Shown here one piece after another: positions 47,327 to 57,439 of a stretch of DNA of 64,000 nucleotides (position 1 is the stretch's first letter; each line of letters opens with the position of its first letter). Under the pieces are notes generated by a model that made no database searches, had not been told where the DNA came from, and was given only the letters and a program-made list of their open reading frames with translations. The DNA is from Pogonophryne albipinna (lineage: Eukaryota; Chordata; Actinopteri; Perciformes; Artedidraconidae), in NCBI GenBank assembly GCA_028583405.1, contig CM053244.1:5452799-5516798 (forward strand), in the 5' to 3' direction. A program made the position numbers and the translations under genes.

Positions 47327-47598
47327 GGAGCACGGGCTGGAATCCTGGCCCTGCGTCTCCTAGAGGTTTTTTGGAGACTCTGTGGACCTCCAACAGGACA
47401 ACTTGTGAAGCGTTGTAGCCACTTAGGCAACGAACTCCTCAACCAAGGCATTTCAGCCACCTCCATTCGTGCCTTTTCGAGGATAGCCTCTTTGTCCCTT
47501 CTAGAAGAGGTTCCCCTCCACTCGGCATGATAACACTGTAACGAGAAATCCAGATCGAACAGATCCAACTCAAAATCATAACAATCCGCTGGGTCCAT
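47042..47598 (-). CDS. gag-like or accessory protein of the gypsy-like element, partial
   Basis: From ATG at 47598 the frame is open for 185 codons to the gap. It begins MDPADCYDFELDLFDLDFSL, an acidic/aromatic segment, then a basic stretch (TSRRRRARIPAR) and a Pro/Ala/Val-rich repeat region with units such as PASVPVSTAMDPC and YVHLLDYLAHAAMV. No capsid major-homology region, zinc knuckle, protease or RT is visible in the available part. The repeats are encoded by a 168-bp minisatellite, 56 codons per unit, which keeps the frame. The protein may be a structural protein of a non-autonomous LTR element; I do not recognise a named family. Truncated by the gap. Confidence 0.5.
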
Positions 47599-47615
47599 TG
47601 TTGGTTGGTGCTTTC

Positions 47616-47998
47616 TGTCACGGTGTGTGCAGCAAGCAGGACCCAAATGCAGATTAAAGTGCAAAACCTTTATTTCAAGGATAACTCAATAAACATAGCC
47701 AAAACAGAACACTCACCGGTGAACTCAGTCACTAACGAAAGAAGCACCAACACTGAACACAGGAAGAGACAAGACTAAATACAGGGCGGGGTAATCACGG
47801 GACGAGAAACAGCTGGGCAGGGGAGGAGAAACACAAGGACAACAGGTGAACACAATCAGACACTTAGACACACCAGGGAACTAACGACGGGAGGAAAAAC
47901 ACAAGGAAAAGGACCAGACAATAAACAGGGAGGAAACATGACGGCAAACACCCAAACATACCAAACCACAAACGTGACACAACAAGAGAATCGTGACA
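47616..47998 (-). repeat. gypsy-type LTR
   Basis: tgtcacgg at 47616 and cgtgaca ending at 47998; a second cgtgaca ends at 47979, so the true edge may be there. On the minus strand a aaataaagg polyadenylation signal lies near 47672. Confidence 0.65.
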
Positions 47999-48558
47999 TA
48001 AACAGCATAAAAGGTGTATGCTGTAATACGGTCACAGATAAGGTCACAAACTAAACTACTTGGATTGCTATAGGAAAATAATGTGGTTTGGGTTCAAATA
48101 AGTTTATGTAAAGCATGTTACACAATTTAACTTGTAAGTTAAAATCTGTTTACATTTCTTTACGAAAGAACACAAACTGTACACCTTGGTAAAAGTCCTG
48201 TATTCGTTTTACCCATCAATCCGCATAGCACCAGCGCTCTCTGCCAACCTTTTAATTTCTTTACAGAACATGACTGGCAGTCCAATCAGCTAGAATCTTT
48301 GTCTCATCAATCATCATTGCTTGGCCCAAACCATAAATGCAAACTGAACCTCGAAAAGTTATAAAAAGTATACATAATAACTAATATTGTATTTGTGAGT
48401 GGGAAAATGTATTAGCTAACTTAAAGAGACATGTACTTGTATCTTTATCAAGGTAGTTGAAAGTGAGTCATACATATCCAAAATAAAAGACATAACAAAT
48501 AATATCATTTTTCTGTTGAATCCTCTAAGCTCAAAGTCCGCTTCTAAAAAACTAAGCA
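47999..48558. other. no recognisable feature
   Basis: AT-rich, not found elsewhere in the window by eye. It is the natural continuation of S' outward and so the probable original neighbour of the S end. Confidence 0.5.
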
Positions 48559-48889
48559 CATAAAAAGCCGGTAACTGAGTTTATTCTAAATGTGACCATG
48601 TTTGCCAGTTGATAACCTTTTTGATATAAGTGTCTTGAAGTTCCCATTTTTGGTTTTGTGATGTGTTCAGATTTGTCAGCACAATTTTTCTGACAATGTC
48701 AACATGAAAATGGTTGGGCTGTCCCCCCAGACGCCGCATGTGCCAAAGCATTATCCTCATGCACGCACCCAGCCAAAATGGCAGCCAGTAAAAGCCTTTT
48801 TTCCATTGAAGGTGAATTAGGCTGGATAGAGCGGCGCTAACAGCAGCCCGTGACAGAGGCTTTTAGAGGGTGTTTATAAATGCTGTCAA

Positions 48890-49185
48890 ACACTCAAGAG
48901 AGGAGAGGAGCAAAGGAGAGGACAAGGAAAGGAGAAGTTCGATAGGTTCAAAGATGAAAGACAGAAGGATAAGGGAACAATGTGAAGGCAGAGTCAGGAA
49001 CACATGGCGAAACCAGACAGGAAACTAAGAAGGAAGACAGTACAAGAAGGCAGATGAGGAGGAAAGAAGAAGAACACACACAGAAGTGAAGATGGCTTTG
49101 ATGAAATAGGGCAGAGGAAAGATTAGAGTTGATCATAGGGGAGGGAGAGATCATCATGATCGAAGGAGAGGAGAGAGAAACATAC
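48890..49185. repeat. polypurine low-complexity tract
   Basis: Mirror of the CT-rich tract in S; GA-rich on this strand. Confidence 0.7.
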
Positions 49186-49277
49186 CATATGTCTTTTGTT
49201 TTTCATTACTGGTTGTTTTTGTCAGGGTTGGGGTTTGTGTGCCGGTGGTCCTGGGGACACCGACTTTAAGGGGGGGT

Positions 49278-49772
49278 AGGGCTGTACCCGAATATCCGCA
49301 TATTCGTTCGTCAATTTATTGAAAACTCCAATATCAACGTAAGAGCTTGTGTCTCTTCGGGGGGTGCCAACACTTAACCATAAACATTCTCGTTTGCTTT
49401 CTCCGTCTTTATATGTAGATATTACTTTCTCCGTTAATCTCCGTCACTGTTTCCATAGCAACAACAACTTCCTGTCAACAGCGCTAACTCTCCTTCAAAA
49501 ATAAAAGCATGTCTATACAAAATAGAAAGCCAAGCCAAATTACACTTAAGACATATACAACTGCAACGAAAGTAACAAACACAATGCAATATCCTTTTCA
49601 ATTTCAAAGAACACAAATTGGGTTATATAAAACAACAATACTGTAGAATAACAAAAATAATGCCGTGAATAAACCGAAATACACGTGTTGAAGCGGTTAG
49701 CGCGGGCCGAATATTCGCTGCTGATTACTACCGAATATCCGGAGCCCGAAAAATGGTATTCGGGACAGCCCT
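49278..49772. mobile_element. hAT-like MITE in gypsy polypurine tract (S' copy)
   Basis: Termini agggctgtacccgaat and attcgggacagccct, flanked by G-runs; the run after 49772 is longer than in S. Confidence 0.7.
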
Positions 49773-49788
49773 GGGGGGGGGGGGGGGG

Positions 49789-50098
49789 TGTGACGGCCCC
49801 TGCCTTGCTATCTCCTGTTGTGTGTGTGTGTGGCCCTTTAATGTTCTCCCTTTTGTCTATCAGCATTGATTGAGGACACCTGGCTGCCGGTACCAGAGGA
49901 GTACAAGGCCTGAGTCAGACTCCCGATCGCGCTCTCGGCAGAGGACCTGTTCTGGGAGAGCAGCCACTTTCGCTTATACTTTTGCCTTGCCTTTGTGTTA
50001 GTTTTGGTTTACGTTGAGTTGTTGTTAATAAATATATTTTCCTATATATTCTTGTCCTTCCCACGCTTTGTGTTATGGCCAAGAGCCAGGCCATGACA
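49789..50098 (+). mobile_element. gypsy 3' LTR (S' copy)
   Basis: tgtgacggcccc at 49789 to ccatgaca ending 50098, identical in length to the S copy. Confidence 0.75.
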
Positions 50099-50455
50099 CT
50101 CCGATCGTTCAGGTGAGACACTACGTGTTTCAGTAACTGAGACTTACATCCAGACAGCATCCTTTTCACTGGAGAAACAAGTTTCCCGTGTCTGGACAGT
50201 TCTCTACTGAGGAACTCATCAGTTATGAAGGGAGGGACATTAGACAGTACAACTTTGGTTGCGGGAAGCATCAGTGGCAGTACTTGAACAAACATTTCTC
50301 TCACCGTGATGCCCGTCTCGATGACGCGGTTCACCTTCTCCACCTGATCCAGAAAGATCACCACCGCGCTGTTCATCCGCGCCAGGGACTGCTGCTGTGC
50401 CCGACCTTCTCTCCCACAGCCATCCCGATCTCCTCCACAGTGCATGGGAAGTGTT
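50099..50455 (-). pseudogene. Tx1-like LINE ORF1 fragment (S' copy)
   Basis: Mirror of 27996-28355. The N-terminal part is frameshifted by a 4-base deletion (HSSIKS region), so only the part from RMNSAVVIFLDQ onward reads correctly. Confidence 0.7.
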
Positions 50456-51402
50456 AACAGTGTTCGTTATTCTCGCGTCCAGGAGAGAAGCTTTAAAAAA
50501 GGAGACTAAATGGAGTCTCTGAGATGGTTCCAAATGGGTACTTTAATTAAAAATAAAGGCCTGTATGTTACAAGCAGAATATTGTTCAGTCAGAAAAACA
50601 GCTGTGTTCTGGCTCTCGTGAGCGAAGGGAAGAGCGCAAGCTCCAGCTGTTATATCTCCTCTGCTGGCTCCTCCCTGTGTGCCGGTGTTACCGAACAAGA
50701 TGTGGGACGAACAACTGGTGATATTCTATAACGGTATAGGCAGATGTATCAGGGGCGTGGCCTTTGTCGAATAACCAGGAAATACACATTGCGATCGCTT
50801 CTTCTGTCGTTTACATAAATCTTTTGGTATATTTGGCTCGGTAGGAAGACTTTGATGCACTTTCAGTACCAGTGTGTGAGGTTGTGGTTACGATGGCGAT
50901 ATCCGGACGCGTACAGCGAGGACTACAAAAAAAAAAACGAGTTGACTGGGGATGTGTGTTCAAAACATTGCAAGCTTGAATAAATAATTTAAACCATTTA
51001 TTGTTGCCAGACTAATTACTGAATATCGTTCTTAATGTGATACCAAGTCCATCTGAGACCTGTGTACACCTTCAGACAGCCTCCAAGTGAAGCACACGTT
51101 GTTTACTCACAGTTTGAAAGCAGCGTCGAGAACTCTTCAGCTGTGGAGAGCTCAGCCCAGGATAAACTTGTTCTTGTCGTCAGTCTTATATTTGTATCAT
51201 GTATCGTTATTAATATGATGTTGAGTTGATTTGAGACCCGTTTATACTTTCATACCATCTGTTAGTGAAACATACAGTCTGTCTGAGTTGTTTACACGCA
51301 GCGTGGAGAGCTGTGGTAAACAGTGATCCGCTCAGATTAAACTGTGATAGGAGTTCTGTGGCTATCAACCAACGATCATGTTTAATATTAAAGACTACAC
51401 AC

Positions 51403-51410
51403 ATGTATCC
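51403..51410. repeat. 8-bp target duplication of the hAT (left)
   Basis: atgtatcc, repeated exactly at 54227-54234. Eight bases is the hAT hallmark. Confidence 0.95.
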
Positions 51411-54226
51411 CAGTGGCGAACCGTCAGGGCCTTCAAGGTATTCAGAGAATACCCTGATAACTCAGATAAAAAAAAGACATTTATCGATTTAATTATATAA
51501 ATACAATTTAATAAAATGTAATAAAATGTAAATACATTTTATAAATGAGAATCGTATCTGTGTTGTTGATCTGTAATAAACAGTGTTACGTGGATTTGTT
51601 TGTCCTTCTCGGACCTTGCACTACGCATTTTAGAAAATAAATGCAACCAGATCAGATCTGTTTCTGCGTCTGTGGGTATTCTGTATCCTTGATAGAAGGC
51701 CCTAGTCGTTGAACTGAATGAGAGCGAACACTCTGATTGACAGTTTGATCAACCAATCATATATTGATTTGTAGCCCAATGGGCGTATTCTTTCGGAGTT
51801 TCCCACGGTGCAGGGTATGCTAGAAGGCCCGTTAGTTCTGACAGGTGCGAGACACAGGATATAGATGGGACGTAATAATTCATTTTCTGTTTTATTCGTT
51901 TTAACGTTGACATGGCAACAGGTGAAGAAGATGTTGTTGCGGAATTATTGTCGGTTCCTTTTTCAAGACGACAATTCACTGAAAAGATGGACATTGTAAA
52001 AAAAGGGCGCCCAACGCCTGAAAATCTGGAGCTGAATCAAGTTGCTAAAGGCTATGTTCGCCATTTCCAGGCTAGCAACTGGGAAAGATACCCGTGGCTT
52101 ACGGGCTCAGTTAGTCACAAAAGGCTCTACTGCTGGGAGTGCTTGCTTTTTGGGACCGAAAAGGGGGCATGGAATTGGAAAGGCTACGATAATCTGAGCT
52201 GTTTAACCAAGGCTGCACAAAAACACCAAAACACAGCAGGGCATCTTAAGGCAACGGTCACCATGAAGACTTTTGGAGACACAAGGATTGATCTACAGCT
52301 GGACGAACAGAGACGTAGAGAAACGATCATTCACAACGAAAAGGTGAACAAAAATCGGGATATTTTGAAACGTCTGATCCACTGTGTGATTTTCCTTGGG
52401 AAACAGGAGTTACCTTTCAGGGGCCATGATGAGAGCAGAGAATCAGCCAATCGAGGTAATTACCTGGAGCTGCTTACATTCATAGCAGAATATGATCCAG
52501 ACTTGCACTACCATTTGTCCACTTCTAAGGTGTTCATTGGAACCTCGAGTCAAATACAGAATGACTTGATAAGTGCTGTGGCCGAAGTGATGGGTGAGAC
52601 CATCAAAGAAGAAATAAGTAAAGCACCCTTCGTAGCTTTAATGCTGGATGAAACAACAGATGTCAGCAATGCTGCACAGTTGTCGTTTGTTCTTCGGTTT
52701 GTAACAGACAGTGGCGTAAAAGAGAGGTTCGTCAAATTTGAGGATGTGACAGGGAAGAAACGGGCAGAGGATGTAGCAGCCATGGCCCTTGGTTTCTTGG
52801 AGGAACATGGATGCATGGGCAAACTTGTAGCCCAGTGCTATGACGGTGCTGCCGTTATGGCATCGGGGCTGAACGGAGTCCAAGCCAAGGTCAAGGAAAA
52901 GATCCCACAGGCACTTTTCATACACTGTTATGCACATGCCCTTAATTTGGTTTTATCTCAAGGTGTAGTTAAAATTAAAGAATGCAGAATTTTCTTCTCA
53001 CACCTTTCTGGCCTGGCTGCGTTCTTTTCTAGATCGCCAAAACGAACGCAGCTGCTTGATGAAATATGCCAGAAGCGACTGCCACGAGTGGCACCAACCA
53101 GGTGGAATTTTGCATCAAGATTGGTGTGCACTGTCTTTGAAAAGAAGGATGCTCTTAAGGATCTGTTTGACTACATAGTTGAACACCACGAGGAATTTGA
53201 TGATGCTGCCATTCTCAGTGCTGATGGCTACCTATCAAACCTGGGCAACTTTGAATTTGGATTTTTCCTTTCAACTTTTAACGAGATATTTGCGCATGCA
53301 GATGTGCTCTTCGACATCTTACAGAACAAGTCATTCGACATGCAGTTTTGTCTGACAAGGGTGGAAGAGTTTTGCATTTGCATTGAAGGGCAGAGGGATC
53401 GTTTTGATCAAATATATGATGAGACTGTGCAGGACACCGGCCTGCCAACTGGACGGAGAGCCCACGGAGATTCTCGCTCACACTACAAGAAGCTGCACAA
53501 TGGCATTCTTGAGAACATTTTAAATCAGGTGCAAAATCGGTTTAAAGATCACGAAAAACTGTCATTCCTTTCTCTTCTGGACCCTCAACAGTTCACCAGC
53601 TTTAACAGCAACTTCCCTGAAACTGCATTCGCAAGCCTCACAGAGAGCTACGGGCCGCACTTTGACTTGTCTCGGCTGAAAACAGAACTGTCTGTGATGT
53701 ATGGTATGACAGATTTTCAGGGAAAGAACCCATCTGACCTCCTTTTCTTTTTCCAACGAAAAGAACTTTGTGACAGCATGCATCAGCTATATGCACTGAT
53801 ATGTCTGGTTGTAACGATCCCCGTCACCACTGCATCTGTGGAAAGGACATTTTCCGCCCTCAAACGGATAAAAACATATGCACGGAACAGAACAGGACAA
53901 TCCCGACTCTCTGCATTAGCTTCCATGGCAATTGAAAGGCAACTTCTTTTGGATCTGAAAAGCAGTGATCAGCTTTATGACCGGGTGATCGAAAAATTCA
54001 TCCAAAAGGACAGGAGGATGGATTTCGTCTTTAAGTGAGGACCATTGGTGAGTGAGACACATTTTTATTTGCTGGTTATGCATCTCGTTGAGCTGGTTGC
54101 ATTTTGTTTCCACACACTTTTTGATGAATGGTTCGTTAATGTCTGTCTTGAGTGTAGTACGCGTTGTTGTGCATTTAAATCTGACAAGAGCGGCTGCGGC
54201 GGCTGCTGCGGCGTGCTTCGCCACTG
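51411..54226 (+). mobile_element. autonomous hAT transposon, 2816 bp
   Basis: Perfect 10-bp terminal inverted repeats cagtggcgaa / ttcgccactg, a perfect 8-bp target duplication, and a single uninterrupted transposase gene. A subterminal palindrome gtattcagagaatac follows the left end. S holds the precise empty site, so the insertion post-dates the duplication that made S and S'. Confidence 0.95.
51912..54038 (+). CDS. hAT transposase, ZMYM1-like, intact
   Basis: 708 residues, one exon, start context gacATGG. Cuts and inserts hAT DNA in the nucleus. The N-terminal TTF-type zinc finger has C74-x2-C77 and H105-x5-H111 (YCWECLLF, HQNTAGHL). The catalytic core (DUF4371 region and RNase H-like fold) has VALMLDETTD with D246, and AQCYDGAAVM with D311; CYAHALNLVL (C339, H342) is the family C-x2-H motif, and PTRWN carries the conserved W398. 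The C-terminal dimerisation domain starts at TIPVTTASVERTFSALKRIK, with catalytic E644. The DDE triad, zinc ligands and W are all present, no stop or frameshift is visible, and both element ends are intact, so it may be active. The length fits the family. The alternative, a domesticated ZMYM1-type host gene, is unlikely because the element ends and target duplication are exact. Confidence 0.93.
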   Translation: MATGEEDVVAELLSVPFSRRQFTEKMDIVKKGRPTPENLELNQVAKGYVRHFQASNWERYPWLTGSVSHKRLYCWECLLFGTEKGAWNWKGYDNLSCLTKAAQKHQNTAGHLKATVTMKTFGDTRIDLQLDEQRRRETIIHNEKVNKNRDILKRLIHCVIFLGKQELPFRGHDESRESANRGNYLELLTFIAEYDPDLHYHLSTSKVFIGTSSQIQNDLISAVAEVMGETIKEEISKAPFVALMLDETTDVSNAAQLSFVLRFVTDSGVKERFVKFEDVTGKKRAEDVAAMALGFLEEHGCMGKLVAQCYDGAAVMASGLNGVQAKVKEKIPQALFIHCYAHALNLVLSQGVVKIKECRIFFSHLSGLAAFFSRSPKRTQLLDEICQKRLPRVAPTRWNFASRLVCTVFEKKDALKDLFDYIVEHHEEFDDAAILSADGYLSNLGNFEFGFFLSTFNEIFAHADVLFDILQNKSFDMQFCLTRVEEFCICIEGQRDRFDQIYDETVQDTGLPTGRRAHGDSRSHYKKLHNGILENILNQVQNRFKDHEKLSFLSLLDPQQFTSFNSNFPETAFASLTESYGPHFDLSRLKTELSVMYGMTDFQGKNPSDLLFFFQRKELCDSMHQLYALICLVVTIPVTTASVERTFSALKRIKTYARNRTGQSRLSALASMAIERQLLLDLKSSDQLYDRVIEKFIQKDRRMDFVFK

Positions 54227-54234
54227 ATGTATCC
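54227..54234. repeat. 8-bp target duplication of the hAT (right)
   Basis: atgtatcc; see left copy. Confidence 0.95.
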
Positions 54235-55959
54235 CTTATCAAAACGGTATTCTGCACTTTGCCACACTTATCCAGATCAGATGTGACTGTTTACTCGTTT
54301 TGCAAAGACAGAAGCAGAAATGTCATTGCTACATTTGCAGGGATATTTACGATTTAAAATGCTGCTTGGTCGTTAATTTTGTTCTAGGCAAACAATATTA
54401 TGAATCCTCTATTCAAAAATATTATTCAGTGTCCATCGACATAAAAATAACAAAAAAGTTCATGCTGGACTCAAACCCGAGTCCCAATAGCAAAAATCCC
54501 TGCGCGTTATGAGTCAGCCACGGATCAATACGATGAATGTTATCATCACAGGTTATTTTCTCACATTAACATTGTTAAAAGAGTCGGAGCAATTCAACCT
54601 GACCATCTTTTATAATGTGAGCGAATGTATGTACACTTTAAGCCATATCATATAAATATTATAGTCATAGGCATTTGCTTTGAAATAGTATATTGACTGA
54701 GCATCATTAAGACCCACCGAGATCAGATATCCTAGTTTATCAGCCTGCGAGCCTACAGTACATTACGTTGTGATAAGTGGTCATTTTACGTATTATGTAT
54801 TCTAGTGCACACATTAAGTTCACATATGCAAATCAGGCCATGTGTTTCGTTATGTAGTAGCTATAATCATCACCTGTCATGGAAATACAACAATAACAAG
54901 GAATTCATATTAATATTACCAAGTTACACAGAAATAGATAAAACACAAGAGAACAAAGACCACATAGATAAATGCATAAACGTTAAGTTAGAAATGAAAA
55001 CATTAACAACAGTGTGAAAAAGTATGAATATATGTGTTTCTAGTTCTCAACGTAGCCTATTTGAGTACGCTTGTCATTGGGTGTCGCTGTATCGAAATGT
55101 AACCAAGTAAACAGTCACATCTTATCTGGATAAGTGCGGCAAAGTGGAGAATACCGTTTTGATACATGTGTGTAGTCTTTAATATTAAACATGATCGCTG
55201 GTTGATAGCCACAGAAGTCCTATCGCAGTTTAATCTGAGCGGAAAATATACCAAAAGATTTATGTAAACGACAGAAGAAGCGATCGAAATGTGTATTTCC
55301 TGGTTATTCGACAAAGGCCACGCCCCTGATACATCTGCCTATACCGTTATAGAATATCACCAGTTGTTCGGCCCACATCTTGTTCGGTAACACCGGTTGG
55401 CACTGCTGGGGGCCGGCCCTCCACGTATTTAATGTCCGTTGTTACGCATATCAGAGGATACAGACATTGTACATTCAATATATATCTAAACACGCCTTTT
55501 CTCCTCCTTAACTCTTTCATGACTTTTCATTTAACACATTCTAAACGCTGTAATCAATACTCCAAAAAATACAGGAAATACTTCACGGCAGTTTGGGTTC
55601 CGGATGTTGTCACATGCTACCCACATCTGTAAACAATAACGTACTCAAATAAACTGTACCTTCATTTAATATTCAGCAATAATAATATCTCGACGTCTAT
55701 AGTTGTAGTGTTGAAATCAGTAGGTTTCGGTGTGCAACACTCCGTGTCATATCGCTACTAAATTCACCTCTATATGGTATATTAGCCACATGCTAAATGC
55801 TAACCGGAGATGAAGGATTTTCAGAATAAAAGCTTAACAACTGGTTGTGCACAAGAGCTTCTGGTTTTTCAGTATAAAACAGCGTTTAAACTGACGGTAT
55901 GTTTAAGGTACTTTATGCCATCAAAACATTGATTTGAATTTCGAACCGAAGCCGGCTGT

Positions 55960-56190
55960 GATTTTAATGCCGTGCTTCTGCGTGAGTTTGGCGAACTCAA
56001 CATTTACCATGGCGTCAGATGCCGGCCGGCGAGAAGCCCACAAAACACCCCACAAACACCACCAAAAAGTAAAGCAAATCAAACCAACACCAATAAACTA
56101 TATTAAATTAACAACAATAAACGGAAAATATAAAGCGAAAGTCTCGCTCTTCTCTTTCACTCACACTCCAAAATCTCCCAGCATGCACCA
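55960..56190 (-). pseudogene. Tx1-like LINE 5' end (arm C copy)
   Basis: Mirror of 25111-25330; ATG at 56010 on the minus strand. A small duplication (aaacaccccacaaacacc) enlarges the leader relative to A. Confidence 0.65.
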
Positions 56191-57439
56191 GGAAGAAGAA
56201 GGAGCTTTATTAATCCCAGAGGGGGACATTCAGTTTCCACTCTGTCGTACACGCACATGCGTTTTATACAGGTACATACAGTACACACTTTTTACAACTT
56301 ACATATACAAACAGTTATATGCACACATGAACATGCAGTTGAGAGGTCAGAGCGGAGGCAGCCAGTCTAGCCGGCGCCAGTGAGCAGTTGGGGTTTAGGT
56401 GCCTTGCTCAAGGGCACCTCTGCAGTGGCTTCTCTCCAGTACCAGCCCAGACTCCATATTTTTTAGTCCGATCGGGACGTGAACCAGCGATCCTTCGGTC
56501 CAAAGTCCAATCCCTTATAGCAGGGGTGGGGAACCTCCGGCCTCCGGGCCGTATACGGACCGCGAGACCATTTGGTCTCTTTGGTACCTCGAGGTAATTT
56601 ATAAACACACGCAAAAAAGAAAAAGATTAAAGAAATCTTGACCGCAAAAGAATTAAACAAGCGAGTGCCTGTTTTTCCTGGCCAAGGTCAGGGTCCTTGA
56701 ACACAACACGAGCCTAACGTGTCATCACGTGGTATATGTCTCGTCTGACAGGGGTGCAGTTCTGACTGAGAGCACCAGAACGCCGCTCCGGCACTTCAGA
56801 GAGTGCAGTAAGGAGCCGTACACATGCCGCAGTTTCTGCGTGGCGATCTGTTCATCTGTCATACAGTCAATAAAAATAAGAGAATAAAGTAAACGGGTAT
56901 AAAATACTATATGACAGTAAAAAAAAAGTTGTTATTAATAAACAAGAATACAGTTTGAAAGGGGAGTGATTTGCTTCCAGTTCTGTTTCATATGGGTGTT
57001 GAGAGATGTATCCATAGATCTCTTCATGTTGCTCTCAAAGTGCACCAGATTGATGCTTTCAACTTCAACATTTAAAAAAATATATTGCTCTCCCCGGACC
57101 CCCCTAGAGGAGGTGAGGTCCCCCCCACTTAAATCATGTCCACATGGATAGGAAACTAAATACATTTGTACACATCTTGTGTCCATATCTTTCTGTTGTG
57201 GTGGTCATGCCACACCGTGCACGTGCATGCATGCGCGATGTCATGGTGAGATATCTGGATTAAGAGGTTGCTTTTTCTTTGCACAGCATGAAAGAAAGGC
57301 CAAATGAATGGGCTGTGATTTTAGTATTTTTAAGCAGAGGTCAATAATTTGTACGGCCCTCGAAGGATGTTGAACAAATTGAAATGGCCCTTGAGAGGAA
57401 AAAGGTTCCCCACCCCTGCCCTACAGACTGAACCACTGC
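56191..57439 (-). mobile_element. SINE interrupted by hAT (arm C copy)
   Basis: Same structure as 23864-25110. Confidence 0.75.
56521..57418. mobile_element. hAT (Charlie-like) 0.9-kb element (arm C copy)
   Basis: caggggtggggaacc at 56521 and ggttccccacccctg ending 57418. Confidence 0.85.

Larger units (their letters stand above)
47042..47998 (-). mobile_element. 5' part of a gypsy-like LTR retrotransposon
   Basis: Minus strand: LTR (47616-47998), a 17-bp leader, then an ATG-initiated frame (47598 down) that runs into the gap. The LTR resembles the solo LTR at 13986-14399 (shared stretch ctcctcccctgcc, cacctgttg). No canonical TGG-initiated primer-binding site follows the LTR. The missing remainder, including the other LTR, would lie in the gap; arm B ending in tgtca at the gap edge could be the first bases of that LTR. 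Confidence 0.65.
50682..55396. mobile_element. foldback element (S' copy) carrying the hAT insertion
   Basis: ccggtgttaccgaac at 50682 and its inverse ending at 55396. Same structure as 25894-27768, with the 2816-bp hAT inserted in the inner repeat block. Confidence 0.75.
48559..55640 (-). repeat. S' (inverted copy of spacer S, with a hAT insertion)
   Basis: Reverse complement of 25641-29895; 2824 bp longer than S mainly because of the 2816-bp hAT and its 8-bp duplication. It runs without a break into arm C. Confidence 0.95.
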
